Assembly (NCBI GenBank): GCA_005656395.1
Contig: SRSI01000050.1
Span: 558,001-622,000, forward strand
Source of the DNA: Strongyloides papillosus
Lineage: Eukaryota; Nematoda; Chromadorea; Rhabditida; Strongyloididae
Direction: 5' to 3'
Length of the DNA: 64,000 nucleotides
Part shown: piece after piece, positions 33,936 to 46,606 of the stretch
How positions within the stretch are numbered: position 1 is the stretch's first letter
How the letters are laid out: every line of letters starts with the position of its first letter
Notes under the pieces: model-generated
Told to the model about the DNA's origin: nothing
The model's input: the letters and a program-made list of their open reading frames with translations, nothing else
The model's database searches: none
Position numbers and translations under genes: made by a program

Positions 33936-36179
33936 GTCTTAGAATGTCATTATGAAAATTTAGGTTACCTCTTAGAAAGAAAGCAAGTCCTTTTCGCGGC
34001 AAAACATATAATTGGGGAAGCGTGTTAGATAATGTAAGAGAGTAGAAGTTTTTATGAATGATTAGTTTTCAAATTTTGTTGCACACTTTATATGTACACA
34101 GGCACGTCCTGTTGGGGGGTGTTCGTTAAAACAGAGGATTTTCGGAAACATTCTACGTGTTTTTTGCTTGATAATTATGTTTTTCATGGGTAGTTTGGTG
34201 TTTATTGTTCTGATTATGGAAATAATATTGTTTTCTTACAATAAATGTCATATGATCGATGAACCAGGACGGCAAATATTTTTGTGTAAATTTATCTATT
34301 GTTCAATACTTGTTGTTTTGTAAATTTGGATTCGTATTTGGTAGTGGGTTGATTGTAAAATAAACAGCTAGATATTATGTGTGAATTGCATCAAAACATG
34401 ACTTTTCTAAAGTTCTCTAGTAGAGGGATATTATTGTATTTGAAAATATTTGGATTGAATATACAAGGAAGTAAAAGAGTTGTGGCAATAAATCTTAAAT
34501 TATAATAAATAATTAATCACATTAAGGAAGTTGTTGGGATATTATACATTTTTCGTCATGAAATAAACATGTTGAAGTAATGGAGATAAGGTAATAATAT
34601 AGTTTAAATTTCCAATGAGTAATATTTTGTAAAATTATTGTTGTTCTTTCTCCAAAGAGTAATAGTTTGTTGAGTTCTATGTTTCTAAATATATCTTTTT
34701 CAGAAATTTGTCTTATAAGATGATTTAATGTTATGTTATGATATCACTGAATGTTTGTTGCAACAAAAAGATAAAAGTCGAAAAAATTACTCAAATTTAA
34801 AAGTTTCTTATACTCTTTAAACACCCTGTAGTTAACATAGAACATTTTTTTCTATTGTTATTACGTGTTTATTATAAGATTTACCTCAATATCTACCGTA
34901 TTATTTTTGAAGAACGGTATTATGAATTTATTTTTTGGGGAAATGTTTAGAGAAATTTATTATTTTCAATTTCGCTGGATTTGTTTACGAAAACTCTGTC
35001 AAAAAACTTTAACAGTAGATTAAATTCGTGGCCATATTCTCATTTGTCTTATTTTTAATGCTTTTATTTATCAACATTAACTATTTTAACTGTAATAAAT
35101 TGAATTTTTTTTAATTATTGAACTTTTTCTTATTAAAATGATCATAATTCTTCAGTTTAATAACTTTTAAAATCTACACTAATTAGTAAAAAGAATATTA
35201 CCATGATAAAGTAATGGATGGAAGTGTTGCATTGTCTAATGTTTTATTTAATGCCATTTTTTGTTCCATAGTTCATGTAAGAGAGTGATGGCATTCAATT
35301 GTCATCAAAATGATAAATATATAAGAATTTTATCTGACACTTATCGTCAGTCATTTTAGTTGTAGCCCATAAAAACATTTGAGTAAGTGATTTAGATAAT
35401 TTATATATATTTGTCATTATTTTATTTCATAGTCTTCTTTACCCATTAAAATCTTAGTAAGGCAAATTTTATTTTTCCACGCATATTGAGATAGGTGAAT
35501 AAAATCAAATAATTAGAATAAATTAATTGTTTATGCTTTTATAGCTAACAATTGTTAGCATTTGTAGTCAAAAATCTCTTTGTTTTGATAAAGAGTCTGT
35601 TGGCATTCTTTACATGTTTATTTTTTGCTTTTTTATTTGTTTGCATTCTTTAAAAGTTTTATAATGTATATTTTTTAATTTTACAGTCTTTTTTACCGAT
35701 TATTAACTTAAAAATAAATTAGTTAATTTGCCAATTTTATTTATTTTAAAAAATTCTGTACAGTTTTTTCTTTAGATTTATCTGATATGTGATTTTTCAA
35801 TCTCAATTTGTTTATAATGTCACATGAACTTATGCTAATACTTTTATATCCAGGTTTCACACATAAAGAAGTGACATAATATTGTTGTTATTATATTCAC
35901 ATTTTTATAACTTTTCTGATAATTCGTTATATTTTCTTTTTATGTATAGATCTCGTTACCATCTATTAGAAGATATAAATATTATTATTTTGTTTAAAAT
36001 TTTACGAGCGATTGATTACAAATGTGGTCCATTTTGTATGTTGTTCAATTTAATTATACCATACTTTATGTATAAAATAATTTTAGGTATACTCAATACG
36101 TAAAAGTGATATTGCAAATTTTATTTCACTTGCCATATCTCAATATCTGTATAAATACTAAAAAACTAACAATTTTGAG
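33936..36179. other. Intergenic, no gene seen
   Basis: 2.2 kb between divergent genes. Slightly G-richer at 34000-34400, otherwise AT-rich. The only open frame (35882-36103) is a low-complexity hydrophobic translation without support. Confidence 0.5.
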
Positions 36180-37808
36180 ATGGATGTGGTTGATAACAAT
36201 AGACTAGCAAAGTATATCTTCCGTCACTTCAAAAAAGGATTTACCAAACAAGGTGCACAGCGAAGGGAACACTTCTTGAAGCAACTAATTGTTATGGAAA
36301 CCCTAAGGGAAAGATTAAGGAATAAAGAAAGTCCGGATGTGTGCTTGTTAAACTTGAACTTCGAGGAAATGTTGACAGTCTTAACGAATGAGATGATAGA
36401 GAGGTTCAAACTTGGTGACTGGATAAAGTTTTTGTTTTTCAAATGGTTGGGTTTTAAGGATACTAAAAGAATCCAAATGCTCGGTCTGGTACTTAGAAAT
36501 TTACCATATGGAAATATAAGCGCTTCTTTCATAAAGGAACACATTTTGGAAGCAAAAATCAAAATTAAAAATAGGGATATAGAAATCTATCCTGATGACA
36601 AAAGACTTCTCTATTCAATTATATGGATAAAAACAAATAACATCATAGTGGATGATGAAAGGATTGAATCGTTTCCAGGAGAATTAAGAGAAGCATACAG
36701 GTTGGCATACAAAAGTAAATACACAAGCTTTTTTGAAGAAGAATTAGGTATAACACCAACCGAACAGGAATATGAGGATGTGAAAAAGGTTCTGGATGAT
36801 CATTTCTCTTCTACTCAAGTTGATGCGGTTATAAAAAAAGAAAAATCAAAGGATGAGTTGATGGTCAAAAAAATTAACACTCCACTTAAATATGTGAGTG
36901 AAAAGTACTTTATCTTTGAGGATGTCTTGACGAAAAATGAACAGAGAGTAAAAAACTTTGCCTTCAATCCTTATGAAAAGAAAATCTCGGATATTGCCTA
37001 CATTCCTGATCTAAGAAAAGGCTCGGCTTCTATAATTATAGACAAGAAGATATTTCTTGTGAATGGATTTGGTGACCCTAAAGCTAAATCAACTTACACG
37101 GATTATGTCTGCTCTTACGATATTACTAAAAATGCCTGGGACACAAATATATTCGGTACCCAAACTGTAAGGAGGTGCAATTCAACCATGGTTAGAGTTC
37201 CAAATAATGACAAACAGGCTTATCAAATTGGAGGGATGTGTAAGGATGATGAGTCAGCTATTGACATCAAATTGTATGATTTTGAAAAGTTATCAATTTC
37301 AACTTCTTGTGATATCTCTAATTATTCTTTATTCAACATACAGAATGGGATATTTTTGGATAAAGCCTATTATCTGTTTGAGCACCAGTCAAAATACAAC
37401 ACAATGTCTAAAATTGTTAGATGGGATCCAAGGGAATCTTTTAGTGATGCTTCTATCAGTGAATTTAGCTACATAAACTCAACGAAGCCTAACTATGCCT
37501 TAGCGTCCTATCAAAATTGTGTTTTTATTCTTGGAGGACAAACTACTCTGGGGTCTGCTAAAAGTGATGTAGTCGTTTTTGATGTTAGAAATCTAAAAAC
37601 ACTACATATAGAACCGATGCCATTTAAGAGATATAATCACAGTTGTTTTGTTTACAAGGAGGATCTTTATGTATTAGGAGGAATCGTGGATGGTGAAGAA
37701 AACGACACAACTATTGATATATTTGATATTAAAAATTTTAAATGGTCGATTAGTGCTACTAAAATTCCATTTTCATTGAATTACTTCACCGGAGTATATT
37801 ATACTTAA
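36180..37808 (+). CDS. Kelch-repeat protein with BACK-like helical domain, no BTB
   Basis: Single exon, 542 residues. Residues about 1-200 are helical; FKWLGFKDTKRIQMLGLVLR-NLPYGNISASFIKEHI (about 85-125) resembles the BACK domain that joins BTB and Kelch in cullin-3 adaptors. From about residue 265 Kelch blades follow: ASIIIDKKIFLVNGFG, YQIGGMCKDD, ALASYQNCVFILGG, SCFVYKEDLYVLGGI and WSISATKIPFSLNYFTGVYY, each with the GG and distal aromatic pattern. Kelch propellers bind substrates or actin. A BTB domain is not visible before the BACK-like part, nor in the 2 kb upstream, so it may not pair with cullin-3 in the usual way. Exact partner unknown. Confidence 0.75.
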   Translation: MDVVDNNRLAKYIFRHFKKGFTKQGAQRREHFLKQLIVMETLRERLRNKESPDVCLLNLNFEEMLTVLTNEMIERFKLGDWIKFLFFKWLGFKDTKRIQMLGLVLRNLPYGNISASFIKEHILEAKIKIKNRDIEIYPDDKRLLYSIIWIKTNNIIVDDERIESFPGELREAYRLAYKSKYTSFFEEELGITPTEQEYEDVKKVLDDHFSSTQVDAVIKKEKSKDELMVKKINTPLKYVSEKYFIFEDVLTKNEQRVKNFAFNPYEKKISDIAYIPDLRKGSASIIIDKKIFLVNGFGDPKAKSTYTDYVCSYDITKNAWDTNIFGTQTVRRCNSTMVRVPNNDKQAYQIGGMCKDDESAIDIKLYDFEKLSISTSCDISNYSLFNIQNGIFLDKAYYLFEHQSKYNTMSKIVRWDPRESFSDASISEFSYINSTKPNYALASYQNCVFILGGQTTLGSAKSDVVVFDVRNLKTLHIEPMPFKRYNHSCFVYKEDLYVLGGIVDGEENDTTIDIFDIKNFKWSISATKIPFSLNYFTGVYYT

Positions 37809-38664
37809 ATGCTTCCTCACTCATTATATGTAGCATATGTTTTAAATTTATTGTTATCATTTAAAAATTATTTTTTTAATGTATTGTTATATTGTATATA
37901 GTTATTGTATTTATCACTAAATTACTAATTATTGTTTTACCATTTCTAAATAAATTGTCTCCATAAAAGGAGAAATAAAAGGTATATTGTTTATTTATTT
38001 ATAAGAATTGGTCAAGTATGATGCTTAATATTAAATTCTAAGGAAAAAACTATAACTTTATTTACTTTCCTTAGAGTTATTTTTTCTGGAAGTTTATAGG
38101 CATAAATACTTTTAAAATGATAATAGTATATAAAAACAAAAAAAAGATGGGACTTAAAAAGTTCCATTCCTGAGATTTTTAGTATTTTAAAACATTAACA
38201 TGTTAACAGATCTTTCTCTTTTCTTGAGAACTTGGTATCAAAGAAAATAATAAAAGTTACTGGATCAGATGTTCCATGAAATGTTGGAAATGTGATATTA
38301 GATGTATGATTTATATACACTCAGAGAAAGTACAAAAATCACTTAATATCCATGAGATAAACGATCTCAATCTACTAAACGAACATGTGATATTTTACTA
38401 AGTTTTATCAACTAATTTATCAATTTCATTATTTTATACTTTGTTATTTTTAAAATAAAATTTTATACTTTCCAGTTAGTTAGACAATATCATGAAGAGG
38501 ATAAATGGTATCAAAGTGATATCAATAAATTTATTTTCTCTTTCTTGTATCGATTTTATTTCGTAATCTTTTCTTAAGTTGTCCCATTTCTCTTATTGTA
38601 ATTTTTTTGGATTTTAATAAAAGAAGTACCTTCTTATTTATTTGTTTTATTGCAGAAACCCACG
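37809..38664. other. Intergenic before the F-box cluster
   Basis: No gene seen. The last bases TTTTATTGCAG (ending 38654) form a strong 3' splice acceptor 10 bp before the first F-box ATG. Confidence 0.6.
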
Positions 38665-39653
38665 ATGGATTTGGTTACTTTACCAGATAATATTAAGTTT
38701 AAGATTTTTAAAGAATTAGACTGGAAGGACATAATTAATCTTAAATTTGTGTGTAGAACTTTTTTTTTGGTAACCGAAAGAAATATTCAATTTTTGGATA
38801 GACCAAAAGTACATTATCTGAAGATTTTCTGTGATGGATATAGACCAATGAGAGTTGAGTTTCATTTAAAAAACACTAGAGATATGTTCATGAAACATGT
38901 GAGTTTATTTTTAACCTTAAGAAATAAATGAGTAGAAAAATTTATTTTAAGGTTTATTTTGAGAATGATTTTGAATATGACAATTTTTTAAAAGACATGG
39001 ATTTTACTGAACTCAGACACCTTTTCCTTGAAAACGGAACGAGCAAAATAAGCATAAGGGTACTTAAGAGTTGCTCCTCTGATGGAAATAGTTTATACTA
39101 TGGTATTTATATTAATTTATCAAATGGACCATTGCACCGGGCACATTTTGTAATTAGAATTTCAGGAACTAAAGAACACGAAATAACTAACAATGGTAAT
39201 CTTCTTAGAAAGAAATCCCTTAAAAAATTAGGACTTTTTGAAAGAAATGGATTATATTTAGCTATGAATAAAATTGTAATGAATGTTCTTAATGGCAATC
39301 TCATATTAGAGTGCAATAATATTTCTATTGATACTGCTAAGCCTATTTCTACTCAGATTATGAATCATCTCTATGAACAAGGATATTTTAATCTTGAGAA
39401 TATATTCGATGTTAACCGTAATATACAAAAAAAATTTACCCTTCGTTGGAATGGTGAATTTGATGTTTCCGGTCAAGGTTTTCAAAGAAAATTGTCTAAT
39501 AAATTAAATTTTAATAATATTTTTGTAGGAAAAAATAATTGTGAAAAATATCACATGATAAGTTTTGAGGAATGTTCAAAAAGTGATGCTGAAGATAAGA
39601 ATTCTACATTCTATGAAAAAATTAGTGGATACCTCCATAATGATTTATTTTAA
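38665..39653 (+). CDS. F-box protein 1 of tandem cluster
   Basis: Two exons (38665-38898 and 38952-39653; 53-bp phase-0 intron) give 311 residues. Residues 4-45 form an F-box (LPDNIKFKIFKELDWKDIIN-LKFVCRTFF), which would bind SKP1 in an SCF ubiquitin ligase. After the intron VYFENDFEYDNFLKDMDFTE begins the diverged substrate-side domain common to all three cluster members. It is the most diverged copy, and lacks the C-terminal CRKC-type cysteine pair of copies 2 and 3. Substrate unknown. Confidence 0.85.
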
Positions 39654-40210
39654 CAAGTTCATTTTTATTTTATGGATATGTAATATCTTTAGAAATTTAT
39701 AATTAGCATATCAATTTTATTTTTTCTCTTTTTATTATTTCTTAGGTTAAAATAAAATTCCATATTTGTACTTTTATCGTTATAATTAAAGATAAAACCA
39801 TTGTAGAACGAATGGAAGATTAATATGTTATATCAATTTATTTGATGATAATATTTTTACAATTTTACTACTTTTAATTTTGAGACATTGAAAATCATCA
39901 GACGTGGCTTCAAATAACACTAGTAGAGTAGTTACAATTCCAATTACTAGTGATTTTATTATTCTTCAACTTTTTCCAAGAATTCAGCTGGAAAAAACAT
40001 CTAATGTGTCGTTGTTATGTTGGTTTGAACAACACTCTTGAAAGGGATTGAATGCTATTAATGTGATTTTAATAAATTTCCATCTTTTTTCTTGTAGCGA
40101 TTTTATTTTGAATATTTTAGTTATTCCATTTTTTTTATTATAGTTTTTTTTGACTGTAATAAATTTAATAAAACGTATTTGTCCTTTTTATTTTATTTGA
40201 TAGACCTACA
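39654..40210. other. Spacer between F-box genes 1 and 2
   Basis: Contains sequence related to the region before gene 1 (a GATTTTATTT...TTATTGTAATTTTTTT run), consistent with tandem duplication. TTTATTTGATAG ends 8 bp before the gene 2 ATG. Confidence 0.5.
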
Positions 40211-41243
40211 ATGGATGACCCTACAGTGGATGAACCTACAATAAATTTCTTATCTCTGCCAGAGAATTTTCAACTCCAAATTTTAAAGAAATTAGATTGG
40301 AAGAGTTTGGTGATTCTTAAACACGTTTGTAGAGATTTTTATTTTATGATTGAAAAAAATATGGAACATTTAGATAAGCCAAAAGTAGGTGAATTAATGA
40401 TCTTTTGTGGACATGAGAAAGTAAAACGTCTTTACTATACTCTTAAACACCAGAATCCCCATCTTTTTATAGCAAACTGGAAATGCGTAAGTTTATTTTT
40501 ATCACTAGAAAGTAACTAAATATAAAATATATTGTTTTAAGTATACCCCAAAAAACAACGAACAATATAACCGTTTTCTAAAAGAAAGGGATTTTACTGA
40601 AGTCAAAGAACTTAGATTTCATAATCACGATAAATTTGAAACCGTAAGGATAGTGGAGCATAGACCGCATGAAAATGAATTTGATGGACATTTCTTTCAC
40701 ATTCGGTATTCTGAAAAATATGTTTTTAATGATTTGGAAACAACTTACACAATCGGAATATCTTCTACTACAGATTGGAGGAGGCTTTATTATGATTCAT
40801 ATATGAAATCGAATTTCCTCCAAGAAAAGGGTTTTTTTGAAGAAAATGGGACAAAATTAATAGCGACAAAACTTGTCGTGGATTGTCTTATTGGTAATAC
40901 GAATTTGATGTACAATAGTATTTCTACTGATAGTGAAAGACTTCTTCATATGGAAATTTCTAGATCTATCTTTAATTATAATTATTTTAATTTTGAAGGT
41001 AGATGTAAAAGCGAAAAAATTTTAATTATATTCGAGTTAGATTCTTTTTCTGATTTGGAGAGAAACTTCTATAGTAATATTTTCGATAAAGTTAAGTTTG
41101 GAAATAATTTGGTGGAAATAAATGATGATTATGAAGAATGTCGTATTGGAACTGCAATGGTTTGTCAAAAATGCAAGGCTAAACACCTTAATTGTATCGT
41201 CTTTTCAAAAGATGATCATCAATTGAAGATAATTTTAGAATGA
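40211..41243 (+). CDS. F-box protein 2 of tandem cluster
   Basis: Two exons (40211-40486 and 40542-41243; 55-bp phase-0 intron) give 325 residues. F-box at about 12-52: LSLPENFQLQILKKLDWKSL-VILKHVCRDFYF. The second exon opens YTPKNNEQYNRFLKERDFTE, as in copy 3. Near the C-terminus is CQKCKAKHLNC, a possible metal-binding pair with CRKC in copy 3. Intron position, length and phase equal those of copies 1 and 3, showing recent tandem duplication. The N-terminal leader MDDPTVDEPT is a short internal duplication of (M/V)D(D/E)PT. Confidence 0.85.
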
Positions 41244-41658
41244 AAAACTCAATTTTGGAAATTGGAGATAATTATTTTCTAAATTCATTAATTTATTTGT
41301 CAATCATTTTTAATTTTGTTGTTATTTATGTAAACTTTTTGTTTCATTTTTCATAACGATTTTCTGTAATAAATCTTCTCTCAATAAATGATGAACCTGG
41401 TTTGACGTGTTTGATGAAAAATGTGTATATAAGATGATCATTCACTTTATTTTTTATCTTACGTGCTTTGTGTTGTTTTATCTTTCGATTACCAACGCTT
41501 AAATAAAGTAATTTAGCAACTAATGTTTTTGTAGTGATCCCAAATCTATTATTTTATTGTTCTTTTTATATAAAATTTAAAAGTACACATTTGAGTGTTT
41601 TTAAATGAAAAAGAAAAGCTTAATTTCTACTTATTTCTTTTTGTTTTAGAGATCTACA
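41244..41658. other. Spacer between F-box genes 2 and 3
   Basis: No gene seen. The end TTTCTTTTTGTTTTAG is a strong acceptor 9 bp before the gene 3 ATG. The word TTTGAGTGTTTTTAAATG at about 41590 recurs upstream of the dead fourth copy at about 42892. Confidence 0.55.
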
Positions 41659-42727
41659 ATGGATTTCTTATCTCTGCCAGAGAACTTTCAACTGCAAATT
41701 CTTAAGGAATTAGATTGGAAGAGTTTGGTGAATCTCAAACTTGTTTGTAGAAGTCTTTATTTTACGATTGAAAGAAATATAGAACATTTGGATAGACCAA
41801 AATTAGGAGAATTAGAGGTCATCTGTAAACGTGGAAAAGTTAAACGCCTGGACTATACTCTTAAAAACAGTAATTCCCATATTTTAGAAACACAACGCAA
41901 AATCGTAAGTTTATTATTATCTTTGGAATGTAATTAAACATAGAATATATTATTTAAAGTATTTCGCTAAAAACAAAGAACAATATAATCGTTTTTTAAA
42001 AGAAAGGGATTTTACTGAAGTCGAAAGACTTGAGCTTTTTAAAGAGTGGATATGTGATTGCTCCGCAAATGAGTATTATAAACATATAAAAAAAGAAAAT
42101 GTAGTGTTGTTGGAGATTAATCCGCATGAATTTGAATTTGATGGATACCACTTTAATATTTGCGAGGATGTAGAAACCATTGGTGATATTACTTTTGATC
42201 AATATGGTGTTGAGAGAAGATTTATCACTATTGGAACGCTTTCAGATGCAGGTTGGAGAAAAATCTGTTACGATTCATGTATAAAGCCGAATTCTCTCCA
42301 AGAACTTGGTTTTTTTGAAGAAAATGGGTCAAAATTAATTGCGGTAAAACTTGTAATGGCTCATCTTACTAGTAATCCAAATTTTAATTACAATAATGTT
42401 TCTACTGATCGTGAAAGACCACTTCATATGGAAATTTCAGAATGTCTATTTAAATATAATTATTTTAACTTTGAAGGTAGATGTAATAGAAAAGAAATTT
42501 ATTTTATCTTCGGCTTAGATTTTCCTTCTTTTTCTGATTTTGAGAAAAACTTCTATAGAGAAATTTTTGATAAAGTTAAATTTGGAAATAATTTTGAGGA
42601 ATTCAATGGAGACTTTGGAAGTTGGCTCATTGAAACTACCATGAACTGTCGAAAATGTGGGAAAAAACACCTCAATAGAGCTCTTTTTGCAATATATGAG
42701 AGTCAATGGGAGATACTTTTAAAGTGA
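41659..42727 (+). CDS. F-box protein 3 of tandem cluster
   Basis: Two exons (41659-41904 and 41960-42727; 55-bp phase-0 intron) give 337 residues. F-box at 2-42: FLSLPENFQLQILKELDWKS, then LVNLKLVCRSLYF, almost identical to copy 2. The second exon begins YFAKNKEQYNRFLKERDFTE and ends with CRKCGKKHLNRALF. The part just after the 5' end of exon 2 (ELFKEWICDCSANEYYKHI) is the least alike between copies 2 and 3, where substrate choice might differ. Confidence 0.85.
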
Positions 42728-42968
42728 AAAATCGAATTTCGCTAATTAGAAATAATCCTCTTCTAAATTTATTTATCAAAATCCTTTTTAATATCGTTAT
42801 CATTTATGTAACCTTTTGTCTTACTTCTCACGACCATTTTCTATAATAAATATTTTTAATAATAATTCTAAAGTTTATTATAAATGTACACCTTTGAGTG
42901 TTTTTGAATGGAAAAAAGAGATTCTTGATGTCTCTTTATTGATTTTTATTTTATTTCATAAACCTACA

Positions 42969-43045
42969 ATGAATTTTTTATGATCACCAGATGATTTTAA
43001 TCGTCAAACTGCTAAAACTTTTATTGTGAAAACTTAATGAATCTT
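42969..43045 (+). pseudogene. Dead fourth F-box copy
   Basis: From ATG 42969 the translation aligns base by base with the start of copy 3: M-N-F-L-stop-S-P-D-D-F-N-R-Q against M-D-F-L-S-L-P-E-N-F-Q-L-Q, followed by more stops. The upstream words ACACCTTTGAGTGTTTTTGA and AACCTACAATG also match. The acceptor AG before the start seen in the other copies is lost here (CATAAACC for GATAGACC). No second exon remains. Confidence 0.7.
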
Positions 43046-43411
43046 ATTATTGTTGAATTATTAATTATATAGTTTTAGAATCATAATCTTTACATATCTA
43101 TTTTATTTTTTAACTCCAAAGCCATAAATTATTTTATAATTATGTAGGTATTTGCAGATTACAATAAATTGAACAAATTTTTAAGTAAATAAGTTTTAAT
43201 TAAATTCATTAATTACAAATATCTATATTCTATTAGAATCTATGAATAAAAGTAACATTGAGCCATCATTAAACAAACTTGTATGATTGGTTTATGATTT
43301 AACAGCTTCATATACAGCTATAATTAAACATTTCTCAACAAGTAACTTTACATATATATAGTTTTTCCATTTTCTTTATATTCAAAAAGACTTTGGTGTT
43401 AAAATTCACAA
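43046..43411. other. Intergenic, no gene seen
   Basis: AT-rich 3' flank of the MARVEL gene. Confidence 0.5.
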
Positions 43412-46400
43412 TTATAGAATATTAACACCCGTTCTTAAGGCTAGCACGAAATCGATTATATATATAACTAGGTTGATAAAACAGAGAATCTAAAAATATT
43501 ATTACTTATATTATAATTCAATAACTTACATCGGCAATAATCCATTCTGCTCTATGACACACAATATCAATTTGTTTTCCATATGGTGGATAACATGCTG
43601 CAAAATATGCCTCAAGAAATGATGTAACTAAATATAACAATATTGCAAATCCACTTATTGCTACATCCTAAAAATCAAAACCATAAAATCACAATCAAAA
43701 AAAGTAAAAACATACAAATTGTCTCCAAAAATACTGCTTATTAGCTAGACATATTGTCAATAAAAGACACAAAGTACAAATAGCAAAAACTGAAACTATC
43801 CCAACAACAGCACCTTGCCATTCTGTTCTTGTCATGATCACAAAATCATGAAAAGAATAACCTGTAGATGGACCGATAACAAGACCTAATATTGCAGCAC
43901 CTAATATAAGTTCGAATATTTTTATTGTTATTCTAGCAAATAGTGGATATTTTTTGCTGACAGCTTTTGGATCTCTTTTTCGATCGTACATACCACCTCC
44001 ATAGACGGATGCGGGATATTGTTGTTGAGCTTGGTACATTTGTGGACCACTATAACTTCCAGGATACATAGTTGCTGTATGAGTAGTCTGATAATTAGTA
44101 TAATATGGTGTAACTCGACGTAATGTAGGATTGTTAGGTGATATTGTATTGTATGGTACAGCTGAAACAGCGCTTGGTGAAACTGGTCCAGCAGTATTGT
44201 AGTTAAAAATATTTGTACTTGGGGTTTTCTGTTGATAATAGTCTATAGGTTCCTATAATATTAAAATGTACTACTACACATATCAAAGATTTATATATAT
44301 ATTACTTTATTTAATATTAAAACAAGTTATTTAAGAAGGAATGAGGAAGACATGTAATGTATTATGTAAAAATCAAAATTAATATAATACTTAAATGTTT
44401 CAATACTATTTACATTACTTGTGCAAATAATTTGTTTTCTAGTAACAAAAATGATCTATTTGAAATATTTTTAATATATAGGAGGCAAAAAATTCTCCAA
44501 AAAAATATTAAAGAATATTTGTCTTAAATGAGATTAATTTTTATGTCTACAACTAGTTTTTTCATACAGAGATTATGAGTATTTTGATTAAATTCCACTC
44601 GTTATCGCATTAAATTTTACTTATTAACTATTAAAAAAAGATTTCGCTATTAAAAAAATTTTGTTAAGATATTTCTTGACCTACCTGTGAATATTTTATA
44701 CCAGATGTAGATTTTATTCTTTGATTATATTGAGCATTTGTCATTGTGTTGGAAAGTCTTTTTTTTGGTTGATTTTGACTAGTAGTGGTATAAGCAGGAA
44801 CATAATTTGATATATATTTATAATTCGTTTGTAATGGGGGGTCAGCTGAATGTCCTCGAAGATGTGTGCCACTATTTCTTTGAGTTGTCGGGTATGGATT
44901 GTAAGATGTGTTATAATTTTGTGTTTGTCTCGGTAACGTTCGTACTGGAGCAGTTCTGTAAAAAAAAGAAATAAATAAAAATAATTTTTAAATGTAAATT
45001 AACCGTGATCGTCTATAGGAATGCAATAAAGTTCCATTTTCTAAATTTCCCCCGCCTGTGACTGGTGATTGTTGAGGATACGGCCTGTAGGGATTCGAAA
45101 GTGCATAGTCAGGATTATAAGAATATCTACCATTATAATCATGTGAATAAGCTTGATTAAAATAAGCTGTTCCATAATGATTTTCTAGATAGCCATTTTG
45201 ACCATAAAGACCCCTACTTTGAGGAATATTTTGCTGTTGATATTGTGAATTATAACCATTTTCATATATATTACTCATATAGTATTTAATATTAATAGGA
45301 ATATCAGTAGGATTTTTATTTTTGAAATCAGAGAAATTATTTTTTTCGTTCTCTTGAATAGTTTTTTTACTATCAAACTCCTCGTTAACTTTATTTTCTA
45401 AATTTTTTTCAGATTGATCCTAAAATAAAAATAAAATATATAATAGTGGTAATTTCGGTATTTTTAATCATAAATGGTTAATGTATAAACATTAATAAAT
45501 ATAAATTTAGAGTTTACTTATAAGTGTATATCTTAAAGATTATTGTTAGGGATAATTCTTGAAATGTTTAACATAATAAGAGGTATAAGGAGTGGAGTTT
45601 AATTGTGTAAAAGGATGGACAAATAAGATAATTATCTTAAATAGTAAGAAGTTGTATATTTATTTAATAATAATCTAACTTTTGTAGCTTGTTTGTTTTA
45701 ACATAAATTATAATACCATTATTCGTTCTTCAAAATTTCCTAATTCTAGTTGGAAAGTAATTAGTTAGTGAAAGTGAAAAGATATATTTTAATATATCAT
45801 TTGGAATTTTTAAATGTAAAGAACGACAATTGTATACAAAAGTTTAAAACAATTTCACTATGTTATAGTATAAATCTAATGGGTGTTCAAGTTTAAGTTG
45901 CGTAATATATATTTTCAATTGGAGAGTAACTTCTTCTTTAAAGTGGTGTTATTAAAAATCTCTATCTACATAAATAAGTCATTTTAGTAAAAATAATTTT
46001 AAATTTTTGTGTAACGATAACATTCAAAAAAAATTAATGATTAAATTTTTATTAAAATTTTTATAAAAGGTTAGTGATTTTTGTGGATGTTAAATAAAAT
46101 GGTATGTTAAGAAAAAAATCAAGTTTTTACAACTACCACTAAAATAAGTAATTATAACAAAAGTAGTATATTGAAAAGAAAATTATTCAAGTACATTTAT
46201 CATCTATTTATTAAAAATCATAAATAACTCATCCCAATAAAGAATAAATTTTTGAAACAACAAAAGATATTTCTAAGCTAAATGTTATGCTATTTTTCAT
46301 TTTGTATCTTAAGTTGAACAGAAATTTTAGTAATTGCGATGATGATATTACAAGATTTTGAAGTGTTTAGACTAGTATTTTCATTTCAAAGACTTGTAAT

Positions 46401-46606
46401 ATATATCAGTTTATAGTAGATAGTAATAAAAATTTAAAAACACGGCGTATCAAAATAATTGTTGAAATTTTTTTATTACGATTTTCAAAATATCAACTTA
46501 CAATTTTATTTGTATATGCATGCTGAAGATATTGTTGTTGAGCTTTTTTATAAGCTCGTGCTGGAATGATTTTTATTGGACCAAGAACAGATGAATCTAA
46601 CACCAT
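43412..46606 (-). CDS. MARVEL-type four-helix membrane protein with long Tyr/Gln/Asn-rich N-terminus
   Basis: Six exons (46606-46502, 45419-45004, 44955-44685, 44252-43716, 43667-43530, 43489-43412) keep frame and give 514 residues. Introns are 1082, 48, 432, 48 and 40 bp. Residues 1-370 are disordered and rich in Tyr, Asn, Gln and Pro (YSYNPDYALSNPYRPYPQQS). The last third has four membrane helices: FARITIKIFELILGAAILGLV, WQGAVVGIVSVFAICTLCLL, DVAISGFAILLYLVTSFLEA and ILCFINLVIYIIDFVLAL. That arrangement with short cytosolic ends is typical of MARVEL proteins, which shape membranes in vesicle traffic and cell junctions. The charged cytosolic face RDPKAVSKKYP precedes helix 1. The N-terminal exon was placed by a good donor and frame only. 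Name beyond MARVEL-like is not justified. Confidence 0.75.

Noticed and set aside
35882..36103. Hydrophobic 73-residue frame before the Kelch gene
   Set aside because: Low-complexity translation of A/T-rich DNA; no start context, splice site or family match.
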